Source of the DNA: CAVQJU01 sp963729215
Lineage (GTDB): Bacteria; Acidobacteriota; Vicinamibacteria; Vicinamibacterales; CAVVIG01
Reading direction: 5' to 3'
Length of the DNA: 64,000 nucleotides
Assembly (NCBI GenBank): GCA_963729215.1
Contig: CAVSND010000031.1
Span: forward strand, 62,001-126,000
Positions within the stretch are counted from its first letter, which is position 1, and each line of letters opens with the position of its first letter. Below are positions 48,483-56,507 of this stretch, in pieces. The position numbers and the translations under genes are program-made. The notes under the pieces were generated by a model. That model did not search any database. It was not told the origin of the DNA and saw only the letters and a list, made by a program, of their open reading frames with translations.

Positions 48483-49492
48483 AAGGCGACACTCTTTCTT
48501 CTGTCGGCCCAGAATGAGGATTCCGGCCAACGCTGTTCGCGACTGTAGATATGCCGGCGGCGCTCGAGATCGCGAGTGAAGCGATCGACGACATCGTGCC
48601 CGTACTGTTCGAGGGCTCCGATCTCTCCGTCTAGATGGCGGGCGATCGCATCGGCCGCGCGGACGCCCGATCGCACCGCCTCATAGATGCCGCCCGACGA
48701 CAACGGATCGCGGCATGCCGCGGCGTCACCGACGGCGAGCCAGCCTGCGCCGCGAACGAACTCGAGGCGGCTCGTCCCAGCTGCCACCATCCGAAGGTCC
48801 TGGGCGAGATCACAATCAGCCAGTCGTCTCGACGTGTGCGCCGTTCGGCTCAGCCGTCCCAGCCACGCATCGATCGCGTCGACCCGCGTGCCCGCCCAGA
48901 GAGCGGCGTCCGTCACGTACAGGCAGAACATCCGATTGAACGGCAGCGGCGACGAATACGAGTAGCCGTCCTCGGCCGCTTCGATGAGCGACGTCGACGA
49001 CTGAATGCGGGCCGACGATGTCTTCCAGACCGAGACGACGGCAATCAGATGATCCACGACCGTGCGCACGACCCCCCTCGCATGGGCGACGCTTGCCGCT
49101 CTCCCCGTCGCGTCGACGACGAACGCGGGATCCACGGGCGATGAATCGACGACGCGGGCGCCCGCGCGTTCGGCAGCGTTCAGCATCATCCGATCGAACG
49201 CGGGACGGTCGATGTGCCAGCCGCATCCGTACGGGCTCGTCATGAATGAGTGCATCCGCAGCGCGGGATAGCCCCACGCGGACTCGTTCCCGAAGCAGGG
49301 CAGATGAGGACCTCGCGCGAAGTCGTCGAGCAGATCGATCCCCGACAGGAGCTGAGCAATCGCCGGCGGCAGCGACTCACCGCCATGGCGCGCCGGCTCC
49401 GTGACGCTGCGCGCCAGCGTCACTGGCACGCCGCGTCGTGCGAGCGCGATCGCAACGGCGCAGCCGGCCGGACCGCCTCCGACGACGTGCAC
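48458..49492 (-). CDS. LodB-like FAD-dependent oxidoreductase
   Basis: 344 residues from GTG 49492, 8 bp after the LodA-like stop. The FAD site HVVGGGPAGCAVAIALARRG and the GWLAVGDAAACRDPLSSGGI motif are typical of the tryptophan-halogenase-like flavoproteins paired with LodA/GoxA. LodB proteins are required to make the cysteine tryptophylquinone cofactor of the partner oxidase. The 3' end overlaps the multicopper-oxidase start by 25 bp, so all three genes are co-transcribed. Confidence 0.87.
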   Translation of the reverse strand: MHVVGGGPAGCAVAIALARRGVPVTLARSVTEPARHGGESLPPAIAQLLSGIDLLDDFARGPHLPCFGNESAWGYPALRMHSFMTSPYGCGWHIDRPAFDRMMLNAAERAGARVVDSSPVDPAFVVDATGRAASVAHARGVVRTVVDHLIAVVSVWKTSSARIQSSTSLIEAAEDGYSYSSPLPFNRMFCLYVTDAALWAGTRVDAIDAWLGRLSRTAHTSRRLADCDLAQDLRMVAAGTSRLEFVRGAGWLAVGDAAACRDPLSSGGIYEAVRSGVRAADAIARHLDGEIGALEQYGHDVVDRFTRDLERRRHIYSREQRWPESSFWADRRKSVALCQPDMSI

Positions 49493-49499
49493 GTTGCGC

Positions 49500-50956
49500 T
49501 CAACTGCGTTCGACTTCGACGTATCGATGACCTTTCCTGATGACGAACCCGAGCCGGTGCCACCTGGCCACCATGTCCTCGTTGGTGGCGACGATGTCGC
49601 GGGTCCACGGCACTTGTTTGTCGCTGCCTTCCGGGTAGACATCGTCGGGACGCTGCGAGGGCCACCACCCGTAATCGCCGTCCTGCACGCACTCGTTGAA
49701 GTCCGCCTGCCACGGCACGGACATCTGGTTCGTGACGTCGCCGGCCGCGCGTCCCTCGTGGGCCATCCTGAAAGGCTCGACGAAATCGTAGTGATCCCTC
49801 AGAAGCCAGCTCGCCTCGAAGCCCGGATACATCGGGCCACCGACGCACGCTTCGAGCTGCGCTCGATCGAGGCCGGCCGGCGTGATGTCCGAAGCGAGCG
49901 GCGGCGGCGATCCTTTCCAGTCGTCGACGAAGTGGCCCTCGCTCCACTTCCGCAAGATCCCATATTGGGTGGGCGTCAGCGCCAGGCTGTGCCCGGCTTC
50001 GTAGTAGTCGGACCACAGCATCGGCATGTCGCCGCCGCTTGGTTCGTCGAAGCGGAGCGACGGATCGCGAAGACGGCCGAAGATCTGCTTCTTCATGAAT
50101 GCCGTGGCGCCGGTCCGAACGCCGGCGGCAACGTCTGATGGTTGGGACCGGCCATGGCGCTGACCCACGTCATCCCGGTTGCACGTGCGAGGATGGGATA
50201 CACGTCTCTGGTGAATGACGGCACGACCGGAGGCGACACGAAGCCGCGATCGACCGCGACCTGCAGCAGGGTGTCGTAGAGCGTGACGGCGCTGACAATC
50301 CCCGGGGCGAAGTCTGGTGGCGGACAGATTACCCAGGAGGGAAGCGTCAGCACCTGACGGCTGTGTCCGTTCAGCTTGACCGTCGCCGTCACCGGTCCGT
50401 CCGAAACGTCGTCGTGCCAGTTGTCGTTGTTGGCGAAGGTCGTGAGCGGCACGCCGGCAGGCACGCTGGCCGAGTGGCCGAAGCCGCCCAGCACCAGGAG
50501 CCGTCCCGCCTCGTCGGTCCGCGCGTCGCCGAGCGGCACTTCCGCTCCCAGGAAGCGTCCCCCATCGAAGCGGACGGCCTGGTTCGGTCCCTTCAGCGTC
50601 CGTGCGCCGGGATCGATGCGAAGCGACGCGCGATCGCCCACGTCGTGATTCCGAAGCGGCGCGTGACGATTGAGGCCGTCGAATTCGCGCCAGGCTCCCT
50701 TGTGATTCGCGAGGTGCACGGTCCACTCGACGGAGGCGTCGCGCGCGGTGATCTCGCCGACTGGCCGATCGTGTTCGTCGTAGCCGAAGACGCGGAATCG
50801 CACGGCCTGCCGTTTGATGCGCCCTCGATCGTCCTTGCGCGGTCCGCCGAACACCGAACCCGGCGCTTCAGGGCCGATGAAGAACTCGTCCGGACTGTTC
50901 CCGAGCCGCGCGAAACCAATCGCGGGGTGAATGCGTGCCTTCGCGATCATCGTCAT
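49500..50956 (-). CDS. LodA/GoxA-family CTQ-dependent amino-acid oxidase (one frameshift)
   Basis: About 485 residues when repaired. The N-terminus KARIHPAIGFARLGNS is the family hallmark. The residues expected to form cysteine tryptophylquinone are visible: Cys in ACVGGPMYPGFEAS (about 370) and Trp in VPWQADFNEC (about 415). These enzymes oxidatively deaminate an amino acid (lysine, glycine or other), releasing ammonia and hydrogen peroxide. A frame change near 50110 joins NHQTLPP to RTGATAFMKKQIFGRL; it needs one added base, the opposite direction to the other frameshifts here. Shorter than LodA (over 700 residues). Substrate unknown. Confidence 0.85.
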
Positions 50957-51355
50957 GGGATCTGTCCTGAGGCGTGCATGCTACTCGCCTGCGCGCGACG
51001 AAGCGGCAACATTCTATGAACGCGTCGAAATCTTCATGCAGGGCTTACGCGGCGGCATAGAGTCACATCGCTTCACAAACCGGCTTTCCGCCGGTCAACG
51101 GAATGAGACGCGTTCCGCGTAAACAACGTATAAAGAGGAGGGCACATTCAGCCCTCAGGCGGTCGGCGCCGCCCGCGTCAGGCCTCAGCCGTTGACGGGG
51201 GCTCTTCAGTCAGGGCCGCGCCCCCGTCCGTGGTCAGCGGGCCTTGTCTCATCCCCGCCGGCGGTGACCTGGGGCTGACCGGCGGACGCCGGACTTACAG
51301 CCGGCTGTGACTGGTGGCCCAAGAGAACGCGTGCCAATTCGCTTTGGCAGCGGCC
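50957..51355. other. Non-coding gap upstream of the LodA locus
   Basis: About 400 bp without a supported gene. It should hold the promoter of the lodA-type operon; AGGA before ATG 50956 is its ribosome site. A small hairpin, ACCGGC-TTTCC-GCCGGT, lies near 51080, and 51140-51300 is rich in short GC palindromes without an obvious unit. No transposase remnant was recognised. Confidence 0.45.
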
Positions 51356-52063
51356 TTAGTCCTTCGGGTTCGTGGCAAAGACGGTCAGTTCTATCGTGAA
51401 TCCTCTATCGTCCATCTCGAGCGCCGACTTGACGGCATGCGCGATGTCGTCGCCGCGCAGCTTCGTGGGATTCTCCTTGTTCTGAGGGAGCCCGGCCGTG
51501 GCATAGAAGTCGGTCAACACCTCGCTGGGATTCACGAGCATCACGCGGACGTTGTACGGCCGCAGTTCGGCACGCCAGCACTCCGTCATTCCGCGCAGCG
51601 CAAACTTGCTGCCGTAGTAGGCGGTGCCCTTCGGCGCGCCCCGAACGGCCGCTGTCGAACCGATGTTGATGATGTGGCCGCTCTTCCGCTCGATGAAATG
51701 TCTGGCGGCCTCCCGGGCCATGAGCATGGCGCCTGTCACGTTTGTCGCAAACACCTGGCTGAAGCTCGCGAGGTCCATCTCGACGAGCGGCTTGATGACG
51801 CCGAAGCCGGCGTTGTTGATCAGAACGTCGAGATGACCGAATGCCTGAAACACTTCTTGATAGCTTCGAAGGACGTCGGCCTCTCGCGCCACATCCGCGC
51901 GGATGGGATGAGCACCGATCGCTTTGGCAGCGGCAGCCAGCCGTTTTTCGTCGCGTCCGGTGATCGCGACCCGCGCACCCGCCTGGCCCAGCGTTTTCGC
52001 AATCGCGAGACCGATGCCGTTCGATCCTCCGGTCACCAGTACCGTCGCGCCCTTCAGGTTCAT
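51356..52063 (-). CDS. Short-chain dehydrogenase/reductase
   Basis: 235 residues. NAD(P) site TGGSNGIGLAIAKTLG, NNAG, catalytic Ser in NIGSTAA and YxxxK in AYYGSK are all present. The fold and length are those of classical SDRs; the sequence around TECWRAELRPYNVRV resembles 3-ketoacyl-ACP reductase-like members. The substrate is not evident. It is 39 bp downstream of the alcohol dehydrogenase on the same strand. Confidence 0.9.
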   Translation of the reverse strand: MNLKGATVLVTGGSNGIGLAIAKTLGQAGARVAITGRDEKRLAAAAKAIGAHPIRADVAREADVLRSYQEVFQAFGHLDVLINNAGFGVIKPLVEMDLASFSQVFATNVTGAMLMAREAARHFIERKSGHIINIGSTAAVRGAPKGTAYYGSKFALRGMTECWRAELRPYNVRVMLVNPSEVLTDFYATAGLPQNKENPTKLRGDDIAHAVKSALEMDDRGFTIELTVFATNPKD

Positions 52064-52102
52064 CGTTCTCGCTCTCCTCGTGTCAGGAACAGCTCTAGTG
52101 GC

Positions 52103-53468
52103 TCACGTGAACTCGATCACGCCCGTAATGATGGTTCGATCGGCGGTGTCCTGAACGGCCTGCCGGCTCTCGGCCAGCGTGTACCGCTTGGTAATCACCG
52201 ACGTCGCGTCGATGATGCCCTTCTCGATCAGCTTCACGTAGCGCGGGATGTCGCGCATCACGTGGAGACCGCCCTGCTGGCCGGGATGAATCGTCCGTCC
52301 GAGAAGCGCGAGCGATACGCCCGGGAACGAAACAGGCTGAAGCGTAAACCCCATCAGCATCACATGCCCGCCCGCCTTCGTGCAGTCCCAGGCCTGCTGC
52401 ACCGTCTTGACGTTGGTCGGGTCGGGCTGCGCCTCGACCTTCGGCGGCATCGTCTGAAGGCCGGCCGCCTCGACGACGAAGTCGGCGCCGCGCGACATCA
52501 CGGCGTTGCCGGCGCGGCCCCACGAGACACCGCCCGCGAACCGGCGGTCGTTGGCCCCGCGGCACAATTCACGAATACGCTCGACGATGCCGTCGCCTTC
52601 GGCGTTCGGATCGAGCGTCGTCGTGGCGCCCAGCTTCATTGAGAACTCGCGCCGGTACTTGATCGGATCGACCACGATGACCTGGCCCGCCCCGGTGACG
52701 CGGCCAGCCTGCACGGCTCCGAGGCCGACAGGCCCGGCGCCAAAGACGACGACGTCCGATCCCGGCTCGAAACGCATGTCCGCGTGCCCGGCGGCAAATC
52801 CGGATGCGAGCTGGTCGCCGAGCAGGGTCAGCTGCGCCGCCGGCAGGTCGGTAAAAACCGGCACACAGGTACTCCTCGAAGGCGGTCATGATCTCGCTCA
52901 TGCCGCCGATGCCGGCCTGCGCGTACACAGGCGTGCCGTCCACAAACTGCGCGAATGGAGGAAACGGTTCGACGCCCTGCGCGTTCGAGAAGAACGTGAA
53001 CTGGCAATAGTCTGGACGGCCATGCAGGCACTGATAGCACTGGCCGCACTGCGACGTGCCCGCCACCACCACGCGATCGCCGACCTGGACCCGCCTGACC
53101 TGCGCGCCAACCGCCTCGACCACGCCGAAACCGCAATGGTTGGGGACTTCGGCACGGCGGATCGTATTGGTGCTCAGCGCTCCCCTGACAATCGTGTAGC
53201 ACGGCGCCACGGCCGTCGAACGAATGACGACCTGCCGCGGATCGATGGGCATCAGCCGCATTTCCTGGATGTCGAGGGTATTGCCGTGCCGCACGAGCCC
53301 GCGGAATGTGCGGCCGGTCTGTGTCCCGGTGATCACGCCCGGGGCCTGCGCAGCCAGCGGCGCCGGCGCGCCGCCGAGGAGAGCCGCGCCGCCTCCCAGC
53401 GCCGCCGCACCCGACTTCAAGACGTGCCTGCGCGTCAGACGGCGCTTTTGATTCGACCCGTTCTCCAT
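52103..53468 (-). CDS. Tat-exported zinc-dependent alcohol dehydrogenase (one frameshift)
   Basis: About 454 residues when repaired. A twin-arginine signal (RRHVLKSGAAALGG) starts the protein, which is unusual for this normally cytosolic MDR family. The catalytic-zinc region (VAPCYTIVRG), the structural-zinc motif CGQCYQCLHGRPDYC and the Rossmann GAGPVGLGAVQAGRV are present. The frame breaks near 52860 (one extra base between EEYL and PVFTDLPAAQLTLLG). It lies close to tatC. An NAD-dependent enzyme exported folded with its cofactor is the likely reading. Confidence 0.85.
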
Positions 53469-53521
53469 GTCATCTCCTCGCGTCCGGATTGTGTCGCGGC
53501 ACGGATTATCATGTCACAGCC

Positions 53522-53959
53522 ATGGAGAGCAAGAATCCTCTCGACGACTCCGACAACTACAGGGCGCTGAAGCTGAAATTGAGCGGATACGTCAAACCCG
53601 GCCAGGAGCTGTTTCGCAACGTCCTCTTCGACCAGCTCTACGCGTCGATGCCTGCCGGCGACGAGGTGAAGGTGCAGATCTACAACGCCGAGATCGCGCC
53701 GGGAGGATTCACCAACTGGCACTGCCACAATGGCGCGACCTTCTTCATCGCCCTCGAGGGCGTTTTCGAAGCGCAGTTCGAGGAAGGCCTGCTCGTCAAG
53801 GCAACGGCGGGCGACGTCTATTCCGAGCCGATCGGGAAGTTCCACCGGGGCCATAATCCACATCCGTCGATGCCGTACCTCTGCATCGGCGTCTGCATCA
53901 CCGCCCGGGATCGCGACCACGTGACCAACGTGGACGCCCCGCCGTGGCTGGCGAAGTAG
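53522..53959 (+). CDS. Cupin-domain protein
   Basis: 145 residues from ATG 53522. One conserved cupin barrel with the first metal motif NWHCHNGATFFIALEGVFEA and the second around GDVYSEPIGKFHRGHNPHP. Small single-domain cupins of this size are often regulators or metal-dependent dioxygenase- or isomerase-like enzymes. It is divergent from the alcohol dehydrogenase by 53 bp, so the two may share regulation. Confidence 0.85.
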   Translation: MESKNPLDDSDNYRALKLKLSGYVKPGQELFRNVLFDQLYASMPAGDEVKVQIYNAEIAPGGFTNWHCHNGATFFIALEGVFEAQFEEGLLVKATAGDVYSEPIGKFHRGHNPHPSMPYLCIGVCITARDRDHVTNVDAPPWLAK

Positions 53960-53973
53960 GTCGCTCCCGTTGT

Positions 53974-54021
53974 CCGTGGCTCGTGGCTCGTTGTGCCTTC
54001 TACGTTTTACGTTTTACGTTT
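53974..54021. repeat. Composite family B (B4) plus family C (C2) repeat
   Basis: Two to three GGCTCGT units (53974-53992) are followed after 5 bp by TTCTACG, TTTTACG, TTTTACG and TTTCG (53998-54021). Two unrelated repeat families sit side by side in one convergent gap. The C part supplies the last codons (TKRKT) and stop of the DUF2252 gene. Confidence 0.85.
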
Positions 54022-55089
54022 CGTCAGACCCGCCCACTGCCGCCAGTCGCGTTTGACGGCGGCGGCCATACGCACAGCTGCCTCCTCCAGCCACCGGCGC
54101 GGCCGGGATTCCAGATCCCGATCAATCGCCGGGCGCCGTGTCCCCAGGTGGATGTTGGCCGTTTCCCAGCCCATGGCGCGCAGCAGCTTGCGCTCGTCAC
54201 GCTTGCCCGGCAGCTCGGCCAATTCGATGCGCGAGCAGTCGGGCGCCAGGCGCCGGACAATCCAGTTGCCGCTGATGGCAAAAAACGGGTCGGGCACGCG
54301 GACGGCGCGCGCCAGCAAGTCGGCTGGAGTGCATTGAGCGGCTCCGCGCTTTACCCACGCCGACGCCGACGGCACGAGCGCCTTCGCCTCGCGCGCGATC
54401 CGCGCGCCTCCCCAGACCGCCAGCGCCACGAACCGGGGGCGGCCGAGGCTGCCGACTCCGGCCACTCGTCGCATCACCCTGTATGGCAGCTTCGCCGCCG
54501 GCAGCATCGACTGCAGCGCCTTGCGCGGAAGCGGAACGCCGGACGCGACCGGGGACAGCGATTCGAACCTCTCCCAGAACGCAATGGGATCGCGGAGATC
54601 GCTCAGCGCGAGCCGGCGCAGCCATCGGCGGCGCTCGGCGAGAACGACCGGGCGGCCGCCGTTTTCGCGCGAAGCGGCGTATCCCTCGAGAATCGCCTCG
54701 CAGGCCTCGCTCACGGGCAGGGTAAAGTGACGGGCCTCGATGGCGAGAATCGCGCTCGTCGCGAGCCGGACCAGGTCGTTCGTGTACGGTAATTCGCAGG
54801 CCTCGTCGGCATCGTTCACACCCCACACCAGCCGCCCCTCGAGGTCTCGCCAGGTGCCGAAATTTTCCACGTGCAGATCGCCGACTGACCACACTTTCGG
54901 CGCGTCCACCAGGCTCGCGCAGACGTCCGGCCACAGCTGGATCCAACGGTAGAACGTGCCGCGAAGAAAGAAGAACGGGCTCAGCGCCATGCGCTCGTGC
55001 TTGAGGAGCAGATCTTTCCGGACGACGGAGGTATGCCGCCCGAGCCACGACTCGTAGGCGCGCGTCGCCTCCACAATGTCGATGGCCAT
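54007..55089 (-). CDS. DUF2252-family protein (kinase-like fold)
   Basis: 360 residues. DUF2252 motifs LSPFFFLRGTFYRWIQLWPD, VGDLHVENFGTWRD and VNDADEACELPYTNDLVRLA resemble aminoglycoside-phosphotransferase-like folds (HxxN/DFD-type). Activity is not established. Start ATG 55089 shares one base with the stop of the small Tat protein upstream, so translation is coupled. The final codons lie in a family C repeat. Confidence 0.87.
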   Translation of the reverse strand: MAIDIVEATRAYESWLGRHTSVVRKDLLLKHERMALSPFFFLRGTFYRWIQLWPDVCASLVDAPKVWSVGDLHVENFGTWRDLEGRLVWGVNDADEACELPYTNDLVRLATSAILAIEARHFTLPVSEACEAILEGYAASRENGGRPVVLAERRRWLRRLALSDLRDPIAFWERFESLSPVASGVPLPRKALQSMLPAAKLPYRVMRRVAGVGSLGRPRFVALAVWGGARIAREAKALVPSASAWVKRGAAQCTPADLLARAVRVPDPFFAISGNWIVRRLAPDCSRIELAELPGKRDERKLLRAMGWETANIHLGTRRPAIDRDLESRPRRWLEEAAVRMAAAVKRDWRQWAGLTKRKT

Positions 55090-55526
55090 TACCGGCTGTC
55101 GTACGGCGTCGAGATGTATGAGGGGATTGAATCCGGGCGCAATACCAGCGCGGTGAAACCCAGCATCAACGTGTACCGGCCGACGGTATCGCGGCCGAAC
55201 ACGAGCTGCTGCTGAAGGCGGATGTGCCAGTCGTGCACGGCGTACCAGACATCGATCCCGACGTCGATGAAGTCCGGGAACTTGCCTTGTGCTTTCACGA
55301 ATTCCATCTGCCTGGTGCGGACCGCCATGATTTCCGTGAAGCTGGGCCCGGCCGCGATGGCCGACTTGATGTCCTTGAGGGCGTTGACGATGTCCTGGGT
55401 TGCCTGCGGAGAGAGCGATTGGCCGGCGCCGAACGCGGCGCTCTCTCCTGCCGCGCCGGGGTCTCCCGCCGGCGCCAGCGCACCGAGTATCCCGCTCACC
55501 GTCAGCAGCTGCCGTCGATCGATCAT
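55089..55526 (-). CDS. Small Tat-signal protein of unknown function
   Basis: 145 residues. The N-terminus MIDRRQLLTVSGILGALAPA looks like a Tat signal or anchor (RR followed by hydrophobic stretch). The mature part is helical, with VDVGIDVWYAVHDWHIRLQQ and FGRDTVGRYTLMLGFTALVL. No family is recognised. It lies 2 bp after tatC, a suggestive position for a Tat substrate, and is coupled to the DUF2252 gene. Confidence 0.75.
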   Translation of the reverse strand: MIDRRQLLTVSGILGALAPAGDPGAAGESAAFGAGQSLSPQATQDIVNALKDIKSAIAAGPSFTEIMAVRTRQMEFVKAQGKFPDFIDVGIDVWYAVHDWHIRLQQQLVFGRDTVGRYTLMLGFTALVLRPDSIPSYISTPYDSR

Positions 55527-55528
55527 GG

Positions 55529-56437
55529 TTACCTCCTGCCCCAATTCGACGCTCCCGCGCGAGGCGCGGTCTGTCCAGGCGCCCCAACGCGCGCGCGGGC
55601 CCCATTGAGAGCCATCGCGCCGATCACCAGCCGCAGCGTAGTTGACGAATTGCCGGGGTCTTCGTCACGTGCAGGTTCGACGAGCCAGGCGATCACGATG
55701 CTGACAAGATACAAAGCGATCATCGGCAGGGCGAACATGGTCTGGTTCCAGGCGTCGGGCGACGAGGTCAGGAGCGCCGCGGCGACGAAGATCGCGAGGA
55801 TCGCGTACTTGAGGTGCCGCCAGAGAAACCGCGCCGTGACCAGGCGCAGCTTCGCGAGGAAGAACACCAGCGTCGGCATCTGGAACACGATGACCATCCC
55901 GATCATCATGCGGATGTAGTGATCGAACGTATCGTTGATGCTCGGCATCATCCGCAGCCGCGCGGTGCTGAAGGCCGAAAAGAAGTTCATCATCCCGGGA
56001 AACAGCACGTAATTGCTGAAGAGGGCGCCGGCGACGGTGCCGAACGACGTGAGGAGCACGAACGGGACGACAAACCGTTTCTCGCTCGCGTACAGTCCTG
56101 GCGCGATGAAGCCCCACACCTGATACATCACGAACGGGGCCGCGAGCACCACGCCTGCGATAAGGGCGAGATTGAACCAGAACGCGAACCCCTCGGCGGG
56201 ATTCGTGTAAATCAGCTCGGTGCCGGCCGGCAGCGTACGCTGGATCTGTTCGAGCACGAAGTTGGCGATACGGTCGATGAACAGCGCGCCCACCGCCATG
56301 CCGACGGCGATGGCGATGCACGAGCGGATCAGGCGCTTACGGAGCTCCTCGAGATGCTCCAGGAACCCCATCCGGCCTTCCCGAGACTCCTCGTCCTTTT
56401 CTTCACTCGGAAGCTGATATCGGGTGTTTGCGTTCAT
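55529..56437 (-). CDS. tatC: Sec-independent translocase subunit TatC
   Basis: 302 residues with six transmembrane helices. TatC hallmarks are MGFLEHLEELRKRLIRS at the N-terminus, NPAEGFAFWFNLALIAGVVL, APFVMYQVWGFIAPGLY and TSSPDAWNQTMFALPMIALY. It forms the receptor for twin-arginine signal peptides. The C-terminal 40 residues are a non-conserved tail. No tatA or tatB gene is beside it, but two Tat-type substrates (55089-55526, 52103-53468) are. Confidence 0.96.
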   Translation of the reverse strand: MNANTRYQLPSEEKDEESREGRMGFLEHLEELRKRLIRSCIAIAVGMAVGALFIDRIANFVLEQIQRTLPAGTELIYTNPAEGFAFWFNLALIAGVVLAAPFVMYQVWGFIAPGLYASEKRFVVPFVLLTSFGTVAGALFSNYVLFPGMMNFFSAFSTARLRMMPSINDTFDHYIRMMIGMVIVFQMPTLVFFLAKLRLVTARFLWRHLKYAILAIFVAAALLTSSPDAWNQTMFALPMIALYLVSIVIAWLVEPARDEDPGNSSTTLRLVIGAMALNGARARVGAPGQTAPRAGASNWGRR

Positions 56438-56507
56438 GCGGCAGATTGTAGCGCCGTCAACGCCCAGGGAGTTTTATAGCGTCCTTAGATCGGCGACCCG
56501 CCGCTGA

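Noticed and set aside
48458..49642. Longer N-terminus of the LodB-like flavoprotein
   Set aside because: The first 50 residues of that frame are Ser/Thr/Gly-rich antisense-like sequence overlapping the lodA-type gene; GTG 49492 directly precedes the FAD motif.
50957..51355. Integrated element or attachment site upstream of the lodA-type gene
   Set aside because: No integrase, transposase or flanking direct repeat was seen; only short GC palindromes.
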